Positions 47,987 through 60,181 of a DNA stretch of 64,000 nucleotides are shown here, in pieces (position 1 is the first letter of the stretch; every line of letters begins with the position of its first letter). A model generated the notes under the pieces. That model was not told the origin of the DNA, searched no databases, and saw only the letters and a program-made list of their open reading frames with translations. The stretch spans positions 28,691,120 through 28,755,119 of the forward strand of contig NC_088778.1 in assembly GCF_954871325.1 (NCBI RefSeq), written 5' to 3'. Source of the stretch: Gordionus sp. m RMFG-2023. Taxonomy: Eukaryota; Nematomorpha; Gordioida; Chordodea; Parachordodidae. The position numbers and the translations under genes are program-made.

Positions 47987-49539
47987 TAGCGTTGTTAAAT
48001 AGTCGAGTATTTTTCGAGTCTGAACTCGAGCTGGAATAGTGAAAAACAACTCAGACTCAAGTGGCTCAATAAGCCTTATGAGCCGACTCCTAGGCTTATT
48101 TCATATATTTAAAATAAATTGAAATGAATTGAAATTTTTGGCATTGGTGCTCGCCGGACAGCAATAAGTAAGATTAAAATATATAAAAATAATTATGCCG
48201 GAAGAAAATAAGAAAGAAATAAAAAGTATTGATATTGTTTGTTACATTGATAAATTAAAATAAATATAAGATAAAATAAGGTGTAAGAATAAAATATATA
48301 AAAATAATTATGCCGGAAAAAAATAAGAAAGAAATAAAAAGTATTGATATTGTTTGTTTGCATTGATAAATTTAAAAAAATATAAGAGAAAATAAGGTGT
48401 GTGAATAAATGGTAAAAATCTATGAATAAACAATACTATAGATAAAAACATTTCATTTTTTATATAAATATAACAAAACATTGATATAAATTCTATTAAA
48501 AAATTGAAAAATTGGACACTTGTTCCAAAGGCGCTACAATTAGATGTGGATCAACATTTAATCTACTATTCGGTTTCAAAGTTTAATTGCGCACCTTTTT
48601 TTTTTATCTATACTTAAAAACGATTACAATTTACAATTAAGGTATATAAAATAAAATAATGTAATTTATTAAAAAATGAACATGAGGAGGTGCATCTAGG
48701 ATATGGCACCGTGGATTGATATACTAGGAGACCTACAGATTTCCATTAAAATTCGTTGACGTAGGTAAAAAAAAAGCCTTCCTGAAGATCACTAGAAATT
48801 AAGCGCATTTTTTGGCCGAGTGCCTTAAAAAACTTAGTATTAATATTACTTTTATAAATAATGGCTCACTCTTGACGTTTAAGGTAATTTTCCTAAAATA
48901 CATAAGTTTTATTTGACAAACATCATTTGTATATAAAATAGTCTCCCAATTTATTAAAATATATTTTCTCTTCAATATTTATATATATTGCATTTATTTT
49001 CATCACTGCCTTTATATAATAGTTTATACAAAATCTTGCAGTATTCAGGTAAACAACGTTTAAATATAAAATATTTTCTCCCAATTTATAACCTAAAATA
49101 TTTTTTTTTAATGAATATTATTATTGCATTTATTTTCACCTTATCTCTTATATTTTATTGATTAAAATATCTTAAATATCTTATATGAAATTTGCTGAAT
49201 CAACTCAAATCTCTAATATTTTACTGAATCTTATATTATAAGGGTAAACATTATTTATTTATATATATTTTAACAATATTTAGAAATTAATTAAGGTTTG
49301 AAATTTAATAATTAAGGCCATGGCTTTAATAATTTAGGTCATGAATATAACAATTTATATGTAAAATAATATTCCTCCTATTTTTAACCTAAAATATCTA
49401 TTTCATGATGATGTATAATTTTTGCATTTTTTATCTATATCTTTTATATTATAGAAAGGTACCAAATTTAACTCTATAATAAGGAAATTCGACTCGGGTC
49501 GCGGCTAAGCCGACTCGGCATAGCCATTTAACAACACTA
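47987..49539. mobile_element. hAT-like element, 1553 bp, TAGYGTTGTTAAA ends
   Basis: The left end is TAGCGTTGTTAAATAGTCGA; the right end, inverted, is TAGTGTTGTTAAATGGC. GGTAGGAG (47979-47986) and GGTAGAAG (49540-49547) match at 7 of 8. Subterminal ACTCGAGTC-like motifs occur at both ends. No transposase could be read. An internal tandem duplication of 115 bases starts near 48180 and 48295 (each with attatgccgg). The ends are related to the MITE at 59052-59274, for which this could be a longer relative. Confidence 0.8.
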
Positions 49540-49812
49540 GGTAGAAGTGAACTAGGGTAAACATGATTGACTCTTTCTTAACTCTTTCTACTTGTTTACC
49601 TTGAGAATAAAATTTGACCTATCGCTATTGAAAAGTTGAGTCGCAATATATATAAAACTATTCACAATGAAGAAGTTTATTGTTTTATCATTTAAATTTT
49701 TGTAAATATTGTTTCTTGTCAAAATTTGTCTGCTCACATCAATATGACAGGTTATATGTAAGACTATTTTTTATGTAATCTAACACAATGGTTCAATTGA
49801 GGCTCTTTTCTT

Positions 49813-50060
49813 ATGTCTAAACATGACCCTTGTAAGTATTTAGCTTGTGAATTGCAAAAATGTTTATCTGGTATATATATATATTGTATAATGTGAAGCT
49901 TTAAATTTTCGGCATTAATTAATTAGATAATGAATATCAAGAAGAAGCTTGCAAACATATTATTGAAAAAATATTAGATTGTTGTGAAGTACATTTAGAG
50001 AATTCTTTGATATGCGATGGATTTCGTGGTAGACTACATGAAAGACAGAAATCAATTTAA
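49813..50060 (+). CDS. CMC4: CMC4 homologue, twin-CX9C mitochondrial protein, two exons, complete
   Basis: Exon 1 is 49813-49870 (MSKHDPCKYLACELQKCLS plus one base). Exon 2 is 49927-50060 and begins by completing an Asp codon, then NEYQEEACKHIIEKILDCC and SLICDGF, ending in TAA. The intron, 49871-49926, is 56 bases, GT..AG. The 63-residue product matches the CMC4 (p8MTCP1) family in length (human 68), in the opening MxxKDPC-like sequence, in both CX9C pairs (CKYLACELQKC and CKHIIEKILDC), and in the C-x-GF motif before a basic tail. CMC4 proteins reside in the mitochondrial intermembrane space and are oxidatively folded by the Mia40 pathway. No damage is visible. It lies 0.27 kb downstream of an hAT insertion. 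Confidence 0.92.
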
Positions 50061-50757
50061 TATAAGAAGAATTCACATACATTTTGCTTGACAATTTTCT
50101 CATATTTACATAATAGATATTCAACATTCTATTTCTTATTTTGATACAATTAAGCAGAGTAGGGCAGACCTTTAAAAAATTACTTTTTATAAAATTATTA
50201 TAACCTAATAATTAGAATAATTACGTTTTTATCATAAAATAATATTTTATGTTATATATTTATTAAATACATAAGAAAATAACACTATATAATATATTTA
50301 TAATGTTTAATAAAATAACACTGTATATAATATATTTATGAAAATCTAATATAATTTTAACACATTCATATCATTATACAGATAAGGCAGTCTATTATTT
50401 TTTACAGATTTAAAATATTAATTTACAATAAAGATTATTTTAAAATTTATTAATTATGTATTAAATTAAATCACATTTTTTTAAAAAAATAGTTAATTTT
50501 CAAATAATTTATCATTAAACCTTTGCCATTTTGGAATAATGAAAATTATTATCATTTTCTTGTGAAATTTATGGTCTGTAGTTTGATTATATACTAATAC
50601 ATTTATGGCTTCATTTAATTATATATTTTGAGATATTTATTTTAATTATTCAACACAATTCATATGTTCTTATAGTATAGATGCATTAATGATTCCAAAA
50701 ATTCCCATATTATATTAATATTGGAAAAAATTACCCAATTATTTTGCTCACACCATC
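50061..50757. other. AT-rich spacer downstream of CMC4
   Basis: No supportable feature. Several AATAAA-like signals occur, as expected by chance at this base composition. Confidence 0.4.
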
Positions 50758-50852
50758 TTAGACTGCTTTTAATGATAGATAAAATAATGCAACCAAAATT
50801 ACTATGCCTACCAAATACTTACTTTGGCCTTGTAATTTGTTTAAAGCAATTG
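50758..50852 (-). CDS. Candidate last exon of a small membrane protein
   Basis: After the acceptor attgattttggtag there are two bases and 30 codons, IALNKLQGQSKYLVG then a hydrophobic run IVILVALFYLSL, ending KAV and TAA at 50760-50758. It reads as one transmembrane helix near a C-terminus. Upstream minus-strand frames (for example MPKSLVKIRVITANQ near 51000) do not join in phase, so the rest of the gene is unresolved. The 145-base element at 51184-51328 lies just upstream. Confidence 0.35.
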
Positions 50853-51183
50853 CTACCAAAATCAATAAAAGTTTATATCTTTTAAAGTTGTGCTATTAAT
50901 TTTTTCTAATAATTAATTATAAATGTTATTTATATCTTAACAGTCATACTATCATATAGGAAATTCTATGCTGTATTTGGAACTTCAACTGATTAGCTGT
51001 TATCACCCTTATTTTTACTAAAGATTTGGGCATTCCATATTTTTTTACATTTCCCTTTAAGATGGTATATATTCATAAGTCTTTGAGTTTGATAATGCAG
51101 AAGGACCACCCTTAGTAGCAATTAAAAATAAAGTGTGTCTGGTGCATCTTATGGGCCTGAATGATTATTTTGTTTATTCTTAT

Positions 51184-51328
51184 CAGAGACCTAAGCCTGG
51201 CCTTTAATTTTTTAAAATTAATCTGGGCCGGGCCTGAAAATTTTTTATAGAAAATAATAGGGGCCAGAAAAAATTTTTGAAAAAAAATCTGGGCTGGGCC
51301 ATACAAATGGTACTTCTGCAGGTCTCTG
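51184..51328. mobile_element. GGCCCGG-family MITE, 145 bp
   Basis: The ends are CAGAGACCTAAGCC and, inverted, CAGAGACCTGCAGAAG. ATTCTTAT (51176-51183) and ATTCTTAC (51329-51336) match at 7 of 8. It is the smallest well-bounded family member in the window. Confidence 0.85.
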
Positions 51329-51765
51329 ATTCTTACTAAAGAAAAGCATGAAAAAACTGTATTCACCATTAATAATTTCACTAGATTTTAATGGGTCATT
51401 CTCATAACCATTATCAGATTATTTAATTTTGCAAGCATATAAATTGTAATATAGTCAAATACTTTATATTTAAAAAAAAAACTATCAATTAACAAAAAGA
51501 ATATTTCATTCTAAATAATCATATTTTTTATTATGTTTCCCCCAAATTAATTTAAATCATTCTCGATAAATCTTTTTGGTACCTTGTGATTTCGTGAAAA
51601 ACATCCCACAATGCTTAGAAATTCTAATCTTGCATTACTACTTTGAATCATTAGTTTATTTCGCCCCTAAAAGTCTCCCTCTGTTTTATCAAGTTGTAAT
51701 GACACCACTCGTTCTCACAACTAGAATGTTTCCTAAATCAGTAGAATCAACAATATATGAATTAG

Positions 51766-52500
51766 AGGTCTGCTGTTTTGTCCCGAAGAATGGGTGGGCA
51801 GGTTAAAAATTTTTTTAACTAAAGGTAAGTTGGGTTAAAAAATATATAAAATCATTTAAATAAATATTAATAAAAAATTATTCTTATAAACTTTTTTGAA
51901 TTTAAAAATTAAAATGATTTTTTTTGGTATCAAAAAGTTTTTCCTTAAAATAAATAAACTTTTTAGTATATTTAAAACTACTTTGGAACGACAAGAAAGA
52001 AATATGCCAAAGCTATCAAGATTAGCATGAAAAATATTGACAATTACTGCATCTAGTGCTTTTTCTGAACAAGGATTTAGCATTGCAGGAAGGTTTTTAT
52101 AACAAAGAAGAACATATTTGAATCTAGAAAATGTTGATTATTTATTATTTTTGCATTATAATTACATGTAATATCAAATTTATATTTTTTTTTCATAAGT
52201 ATTTTATTTGATCAAATAAATTAAATTGAATATCTTTTTATGCTTAATTTAGTAATTTCTTAGATGATAAAACTTTTTATAGAAGTGTAATACTGAATTT
52301 TTTTTTATTAGATGCTTAAAAAATTGAATGGCCATAATTAAATTTAATTTTTTTTTATAAATTAGGGTGGACGGGTAAAAATTTTTAGACTAATGGGTGT
52401 GCGGGTATATTTTTTACTATGGGTGGGCGGGTTAAAATTTTTTCAAAACATTGTGTAGGCAGGATTATGGTCCAAAAACCTGCCCAATGCAGACCTCTAA
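51766..52500 (+). mobile_element. hAT element with C-terminal dimerisation remnant
   Basis: The borders carry AGAGGTCTGC and GCAGACCTCT in inverted orientation, plus GGGTGGGCGGGT-like runs at both ends. Inside, about 51990-52160, the plus strand reads ITASSAFSEQGFSIAG followed by an arginine-rich stretch and NLENVDYLLFLHYN, a good match to the hAT C-terminal domain, with one or two stops. It is an internally deleted copy that kept only the transposase tail. The element ends resemble the CAGAGACCTGCAG family, so this could come from a coding relative of it. Confidence 0.75.
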
Positions 52501-52937
52501 TATGAATAATTAAATTAAGTATTATCCTTTCTTGCCATCTGGCATACTCTTTCTATACCTAAACTGGTTGCCATTAAACTCGATTCTTACATGTTAAATC
52601 ATGATTAATTTTTTGTGACTTTTCTATATTATTGTGGATCTGGTCTTACCCAATCTAAACTGGTTTTTGTCTGCCTACCTAACATCATCTTAGCAAAACT
52701 TAGACCTGTTGAACCATGTTCACTCATACGATATGCCTACATCTCTTAAAGCATTTTTAGAATCTGTTCAACATGTCGTGCAGCTCTATATCTTTACTTG
52801 AGTGTCTTTATTGGCCATTCGTCTTAGGATGATAAGGTGTTAACTTAATATGAATTATAATTTTTGATTAGCAAAATAATTGAAATTCTCTTAATATGAA
52901 TAGAGGACGATTGTTGGAAACAATTAGCCTGAATAAC

Positions 52938-53156
52938 CTTAAATTCATAGTGGCGCGATTGTGATTTAACAGCTGATTGATTTTTAAAATCTGTTTATGA
53001 GATCAATTTTAATTTGTTAATATTAATTTTATCTTTAATTCAAATTTTAATAATAATCTTAGAAATAATGATTATAATAAAGAATAATTGATCTCATAAA
53101 CAGATTATAAAAATCAATCGGCTGTTAAATCGCAATCGCGCCACTATGAATTTAAG
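52938..53156. mobile_element. Hairpin MITE, 219 bp
   Basis: Inverted arms of about 90 bases start CTTAAATTCATAGTGGCGCG at both ends and differ at few positions. ATAAC flanks it (52933-52937 and 53157-53161). There is no coding capacity. The high arm identity suggests a fairly recent insertion. Confidence 0.82.
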
Positions 53157-53839
53157 ATAACCATAATCTTGCGAACCATCCCTTCAACCTTCTAAAAATG
53201 CAATTGTCAGTCATGAACTTCAATCAGGCTATCTACAAATTTTGATTGAGAATTCACTAAAACTTACCTAATAGAAGAATCCAGTGTTACTGCCGAATCT
53301 ATGTGCAATCTTTCCTACCATATATTTAATTTTTGAGGAAACTAATTTTTCCCATTGTTAATATTTTTTTTGTAAATTTTATAATCTTGTAGATTAAAAT
53401 ATTTTATTTTTTATCATTAGCGAAAATTATTAATAAATTTATATTTATTTTTCAAAATGTGCAAGATATAAAAGACAATGGTAAAATTATGTCATCATCT
53501 TCTTCATTTGTGAAATATTAATTATGAATTACTCTGTTCTCAAATGTAAAACTTTTTATTTGGAAATAGAATCAATAAACAAATTATCTTAGACTTATAA
53601 ACGCGAAAGGTTTAAGAGAATTACCAAAATCTCTTAATTGAGGCACCTGATTATAATAAAAGAGTTAACTAGAGTCTTTTATATGTAAGTCACCTTCGTG
53701 CTAGTATTTATACAGTAAGCCTTGTCGCATGGAATTACCGGTTTTTCTTATCAGTAAGTCCTGTAGCACGTAAGTGCTGCCAAAACTTTTTTTACATTTC
53801 CTATGGTTTCTTACTTACGCTCTAAGAGAACTAGGGCAT

Positions 53840-54145
53840 TTCAGATATTTTAGGGATATGAGCCTGATAATGAGTACATCTATTGACAAACAGCTCTATT
53901 TCATCGTCACAACCTGGCCATTAATATAATCGAATAATATCTGTTATTCCCGGATGACTTAGGTAAACATTTCCTAAATTAATTCGTCGGACTTTTCTCG
54001 GAATACCTATCCTGCCATTCCACTCAACCATATCTCCATCTACTGCTATTTCATTCAGGCGATAGAAATAATTTGATAATTCGGGACCACGAATTCTCTC
54101 AAATGACTTTGTTGAATTTGAGGATTTATACGCTTGAGTTCCCAA
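53840..54145 (-). mobile_element. LTR-retroelement fossil: integrase zinc-binding region, minus strand
   Basis: The minus-strand frame contains LGNVYLSHPGITDIIRLY, the form of a retroelement integrase H2C2 region. It faces, on the opposite strand, the fragment starting near 54153. Old and broken; LTRs not identified. Confidence 0.6.
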
Positions 54146-54152
54146 TCTATTT

Positions 54153-55500
54153 TTGATTCTTGTCTCTATCTATCCTCTGGCAACATCAAACAAATATGCC
54201 GACGCTTTGTCCTGTTTGAGTTTAGAGAGAGCAAAAACCAATAAAGTTACAAAAAAATCGAATGAAATCAGATTATTAAAAATTAATTTAATAGAAGATT
54301 TATCTTTCACTAGCAGTAAAATCGTAATTGAAACTAGCAATGATATCAATATGAAAGAGATTTTTAAATTAATTAAAAATCATTGTATATTGATACTAAT
54401 ATAAATAATTATTTTGGGAATTTTAAAAATATTTATTTTAATTATAGAAAATATTTTGTTCGAAAAAGGATTATTATTTTATGATAAGATTATTATTCCC
54501 GATAATCTAAAGAGGGTTTTATATGTTATTCTTTAAGGACATGGGATAATGGGATCATTATGAAGAAATTATGTTTTGGACAAATCTTGATCGTGATGTT
54601 GAAGATTTCATTCAATGCTGCAAGAGTTATCAGAAAGGAAGACCGGGAGCCAGAGAAGTGCCTTTATACAATTGGAACATCCCTACTCGACCTTGGAAAC
54701 GAATACTAATTGAATTGATAGGTCCCATATCTGGAAAATATTGGTTAATTTGCGTAGAAGCTTTCACCAAATGTTGTAGTTGCAATTTTGACACATTAAT
54801 TCGGCGTGTGCGCTAGATTTGGGTTCCCTCGTTACATTGTCTCACATAAATACTCAGCTTACTGGATCTGAATTTAAAACGTTTCTTTTTAGAAAACATT
54901 TTACATTTTAGATCGGCCTCTTATATTCTGAATCGAATGGTTTGGCTGAGCGTTATATATGTACGATAAAGACGCATTTCTATGCTGGAAGGTTGTAGGA
55001 ATCTGGATCAGTTAAATTTAGCGAATATTTTAATTACTTATCGAAATAGTCTAAATGCAACTATTGGTAAATCCCCTACCGAAATGATTTTTGGAAATTC
55101 ACTCAAAAGACTTAGATCTATAGGAATTATCTACGAAGAAAAGGACTGAAAACGTATTATGGAAATAAAGTATTATTAAGATAGGAACGTTGAGGCCCCT
55201 GAATTTGAATAGAAGCAAAAGTTTTGGGTAGAAAACGAAAGGATTGTGGGATGGCATGAAGGACAGTGGTTCAACGGAAAAGTTCGATATTATATGATGT
55301 TGAGTCGGAGAGTATTGTAAAAATCAAGCATGCTGACCAACAGAGGGATGCTCATGTACAATGTAAGGAAACACTTATAATAATGATTGAAGATCTGGAC
55401 AATGCATAACAATGGAAATACAACGCTTAAAACAACAGTTTCGAAACCCCCATTACGTTATCATGACGAATTCAATTTGTAGTGGGGAGAATTGTAATGT
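54153..55500 (+). mobile_element. Ty3/gypsy fossil: end of RNase H, integrase, and start of the 3' LTR
   Basis: The plus strand shows the ADALS motif that ends the RNase H region (about 54190), integrase zinc-binding and catalytic-core remnants (about 54570-55130, including FWTNLDRDVEDFIQCC), and a polypurine-like agtggggaga at 55481-55490 followed by TG, where the 3' LTR probably begins (about 55493). The 5' half of the element is absent. It is an old fossil with several breaks. Confidence 0.75.
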
Positions 55501-56428
55501 ATTGACTTTAAATAAGTTTAAGGATACAATTCCCATTGATAAGCTAAACATTATTCTGCATAAATAGCGTATATATACTTGAGAACGCTAATTTTAGTCA
55601 AAAATAAAAAAGAATTTTGATAATTAAAATTTAAAAAAAAAATGTACTACCATTTTCTGAATCTCCTCGAAGAGCTAAACGTGAAACGGCATTCATTTTC
55701 TATAAAAAGGGTATTTACTGAGAACGCATAAGAGCGCGTATTTTCGTCAAAAGAATTTATTTTTTCGATATTTAAAATTTTTTTAAAAAAATGAATACTA
55801 TTATTTTCTGAATCTCCTCAAAGAGCTAACATTGATACTGCTTTTATTTTTAAAAATTATGGTATATTTACCGAGAGCGCATAATTTAGTCAAGAAAATG
55901 GGGAAAAAAGTATTTTCAAAAGCCAACTAAGTTATAAAAAATTAATAAACTCAATACTAAATATGAATTTGAGTTCATTTTTTTAAAAAGCGTATATTTA
56001 CAGAGAACGTATATTTTTAGTTAAAAAAAAGTATGTGTTTTTTAAAAAGCCTACAAAATACTAAGTTAAAAATTTAATATTAACATTTTATTCTTTTAAT
56101 GAGCTATATATGATTTTGCTTTCATTTTTCAGAAAATAGCATAAGAGCGCGTATTTTAGTCATGTAAAAAAATTATTTTTTAAAATTTTATTATTTTACC
56201 ATTTTTTTTTAATTATAAAAAACATTTTCTAAATCATCTTATACGGCATATTATTTAAATAATGTTTTTTTTGGTAAAGAGTGCTTAGTTTCCTAGAGTG
56301 AGTATATCATGCCCTAATCTTCCAATGCATAATCTGTATGTATCAAATGCGGTGTAATTAATGTAGTTTTTAAAAGTGAATAATTTTAGAAGAGGATAAT
56401 CATACATAATTTTTCATTATATGATTGG
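55501..56428. other. Probable LTR-derived and AT-rich sequence
   Basis: Recurring short motifs (gagaacgcat/gagcgcata followed by tttagtca) at about 55580, 55720, 55880, 56000 and 56145 form a degenerate repeat with spacing of roughly 120-160 bases, perhaps repeats inside the old LTR. No gene seen. Confidence 0.45.
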
Positions 56429-56436
56429 CTAGGATA

Positions 56437-58459
56437 CGGGGGGGGGGAAACTGGCCATAAGACCAGGTGGGCATTTTGCCCACGAGGCCGCGAGAAAATG
56501 TCAATTTTTGAGGCCGATCAGAGGAAAATATCGAAAAAGAGGCTATTGGAAAAAAATAATATTATTATGTTCACATTATTTTCTCTTATCATTTATTTAT
56601 TTTTAATGACTCTATAATTTGAATATCACATTCCTTGACAATTGTCATGTCGTTTACTATAATTTAATGCATAAAACATCAGTAACGTCGCTTGACGCTA
56701 TACATCATTACCACGTTCTTTCAACTCTTTCGTTTGAGTAGAATGGCTAAGTTTTGATTAATTCATTATATTACATTTTTATACATTGATTTATTTTAGA
56801 AATAATATAGCCAACATTTCTTGTTATTAATTCATTGAAATCAAATAAAATCCAGGTCGGTGAATCAGATAAAAGGATGGATGCTTGGGTAAAATAGAAT
56901 AAATCATCTGGCCAAAATAAGTTGAGAAAGCTGCAAAAAATAGGTTAGATAAGGTAGGGGGCACGTGAATAAGCCCTTAGAGGATATATGATAAAGAGAG
57001 CTTGCTCCCAATAACGATAAATGCACTTCAATTTATAATAGATAATATATCATTTGAGACAAAACTTGATAATTATGTAAATTTAAGACTAAGTACATCT
57101 ATAATATATTTTGAAATAATGGGGCCACTGTCATATCTTTAAACTAAAAAATTAGGTAATTTGTCAGCATGGAAAATGATAGAAGATGTCAAGTAGTCTT
57201 CTGTATCATCGATTATTACATCGATTCAAAATAAAACAATAAAATGACTTCTAATTTAAATGAAACACTTTAATATTTAAAGCTCCCGGAGAGTATCAGG
57301 GTACAGAATGCTCTGCCAAATAATCAAATAGGACGAGCGAAGAGAATATATAGTGACAAATGCCAAGATAAACGTCCTTAAGAATCGATTGATCTTTATA
57401 GGTTCGGAGTATTTCGTCCTATAATTGATCAAATTATAAACAGCTTGTCGGAACGGCTCTCTGCGAATTAAGGGATTATTTTGAATGTGCAATATTTGCA
57501 TCCTAGACATTTTGATGAAATAAATAGTAAAGATATATATATTGAGCTAAATTACGTAACGAATAATGTTCATTTGCTAGTGTATTCAAAGATTTGGTAG
57601 CAGAATTAAAAGAAAGGACGATGATCTTATGTACAAGTTAGGAGTCAAATGAAAAGATGGAATATTACAATATGATAATAACTCAGAGTGTGATAATAAA
57701 TGTAACTGATGTAACAAGTGTTTAATATGCGTGTATGATTTTAAAAGATGCAATATGCATACAAGAGACACTAATTTATTTTGGCATATGAATACATTTT
57801 AACTTAGTCATTTACGCAGGATAATTGCAAGAAAACATTTAGTAAATTAAAAATTATAAGCTGAGAGCTAATATTGACCAAGAAAAATTAGAAGCGTTTT
57901 TGATGTCAGTTGAATGAGAACCATTAGCGCAGATTGAACTAGAAAATATTCTTGTATATTTACGCAAAGGTTCAAAGTTAATGAAAAATTTTTAAACGTA
58001 AAAATTATATATTTTCTTAATTCTTTCATTTGAATTTTATTAATAACTATTTACAATATGATCACTGCCTGATTTTATACGTGCAGCAATTTTATACGCT
58101 CTAATATTGTATAACTGCAATAATTTTATATGTGTAATTAATTGATTTGATATATTGAGTATGTATTTTTTTATATTTAACATGTGATGTATGATTTGAT
58201 TATAGTGCAATATCGTTATAAATTTAATATAAAATATATATGTGCAATGAATATTATTTTATATTAGTAATAAATATGATTTTAGGTATGCATTTTTTAA
58301 AAATAAAATATATGATTATCGTATAATACTATTCTTTTTTTACTAAAAATGTAAATCTTTTGAACCGCAAAAATGTGGGTATGGGGGCGAAGCCCCCATA
58401 TAAATGAGGCCGCTATAAAATAATGCCCACGAGGCCGTAGCGTCGCCAGTCCGCCCCTG
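56437..58459 (+). mobile_element. hAT element, 2.0 kb, exact 8 bp duplication, ZMYM-type remnants
   Basis: CTAGGATA is duplicated at 56429-56436 and 58460-58467. The right end, inverted, is CAGGGGCGGACTGGC; the left end is corrupted by a G-run but resumes with ACTGGCC. Plus-strand remnants include DKRMDAW near 56870 and QEKLEAFLMSVE near 57890, fitting the N- and C-termini of ZMYM1-type hAT transposases; the middle is unreadable and many stops are present. Minus-strand open frames at 57277-57510 and 57586-57771 are antisense shadows. Confidence 0.82.
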
Positions 58460-58467
58460 CTAGGATA

Positions 58468-58844
58468 TATACATGCTGTGAAACTAATGTAGTTTTCGAT
58501 AAATGGTTTGGGTCTGCTAGTATTACTATTAAAAGGCAAATAAGCTAAAATAAGCCTTACATTTTAAGCAAGAGAATTTATAAAGGAATTAAAATATGGT
58601 AACCAAAATATTGCAACCATTCCCCATATTCATAAGTTTCATAAATAGCTGGTTTTCTTATCAGATCTTTGATTCTATTAATTAAATTGATTATAAAAAA
58701 TCTTATGTCAGTAAGATGGGCAAATTTTATTTAAAAGATATGATTAATGTTTTATTTTGATAAGTGTGTGAAACTGAAACTAATGTTGATAAATAGGTAT
58801 CTAATAATCTCAATTTTTTAGCTTTAAGTTTCGTTGATAACAAT
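58468..58844. other. AT-rich spacer between two hAT insertions
   Basis: No supportable feature. Confidence 0.4.
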
Positions 58845-59051
58845 ACCTCATACATAGGCGTAGCCAGGATTTTCATAAGGGGGGGGGGGGAATTAAAAAT
58901 TACTGGAGGCTTCGCCCCCAGACCCCCTATTGGGCTCCCCGAAAATATTTTTACAAATTTTAATAAAAAAAATAAGCCTGGAACAAATATGAAATATATT
59001 TTTATTAGTTTATATAAAATAAAAATATAATAAATTACTTATTGTATATAC

Positions 59052-59274
59052 TAGTGATGTTAAACGTCTCGTTTTGAGCCGAATTTTAAAAACGGCTAAC
59101 TTAATATTTTATTCAGAATAATATTACGCAAGCCTGAAGATTTTGCTTGTAGAAGGAACAAAGGTTTGGACATCTACTAGCGGAATCTGGAGACTTAGTC
59201 AAAATTAATCTGGATAAAATATTGAGTTGGCCGTTTTTAAAAATCGGCTAAAAACGAGTCGTTTAACAACACTA
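59052..59274. mobile_element. hAT-like MITE, 223 bp, nested, exact 8 bp duplication
   Basis: GTATATAC is duplicated at 59044-59051 and 59275-59282. Inverted arms of about 64 bases start TAGTGATGTTAAACG and TAGTGTTGTTAAACG and share AAAAACGGC. Because it sits in the 58853-63428 element it must have inserted later. Confidence 0.9.
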
Positions 59275-59856
59275 GTATATACCTTAATATAAAAGCATGG
59301 TAATAATTTATTCCAAACAATTATAAGAAATTTATTTATAAAAAGTAAGTAGACATATAGTTGATTTTACTCTATTATATAGAATTAGTTATAAAATACT
59401 AGGTAAAATACTTTTACAGATATATTTGACAGTTAGAGAATATATTACAGTTAATAATTTAACAAATTTTACTAATCAATGCTCTTGATATTAAATATAG
59501 CAACAATTTCTTTTCAATTATTTAACGCCATCTATTTATTTAAGTAAAAATGATATTTAAATTTAATCTTCATATTATTTATCCCACATTTTAAAAGATA
59601 TTTTCTGATGTCCTTATCAATATTTTATAGTTTTCTGTAAAATATATAATTCGCTATATTGGTAAAAATTAATTGATTGTCATTTGATAATTAGATATAC
59701 TGTAAATCTACGACATATAATATTCCACTGTTGTATTGTGCTTTAATATTTTTTTAATTTATGACTTAATTTTATCAATAGTTTTATAATTATATTTTAC
59801 TTTTACTAAGATAAATAAATTAAAATTACTCACTTTATAAAAAACTAGTAGAAAGC

Positions 59857-59876
59857 CCGTCAAAAATGACGGGTAA
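59857..59876. repeat. Perfect short hairpin inside the 4.6 kb element
   Basis: CCCGTC and GACGGG flank a five-base loop directly after actagtagaaag. It could mark the edge of another nested element reaching towards the minisatellite near 62.6 kb, but no duplication was found. Confidence 0.35.
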
Positions 59877-60181
59877 TGATATTTTTATTCATTTTTTACG
59901 ATAGATGTCATGCCAGGTTCGAGCTCATAATATTAGGAAGCATCCAAGATCTTATAATTTAAAAAAAAGTTTATCAAACCCAGCTCAACCCTTGATAATT
60001 TGTAAAAGATATTCCCAAGTCAGGTGCAAGCTAATATTAATTTTGAGGTTCCAAGCCCAGTCCTACTCATTATAATTTTGAAAATTTTTTCCCGCCTCGG
60101 AGATAGTTAAATTTTTAATATCATCACATGAACGGGAAATATCTGATTTACCAATTAGTCTAATATGGAAAAAAAACATGT

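Noticed and set aside
51112-51381. 89-codon minus-strand frame
   Set aside because: It spans the whole MITE at 51184-51328, so the frame is a chance fusion. The flanking parts might belong to an unresolved host gene.
57277-57771. Two minus-strand open frames
   Set aside because: They are antisense to decayed transposase sequence in the 56437-58459 element and have no domain.
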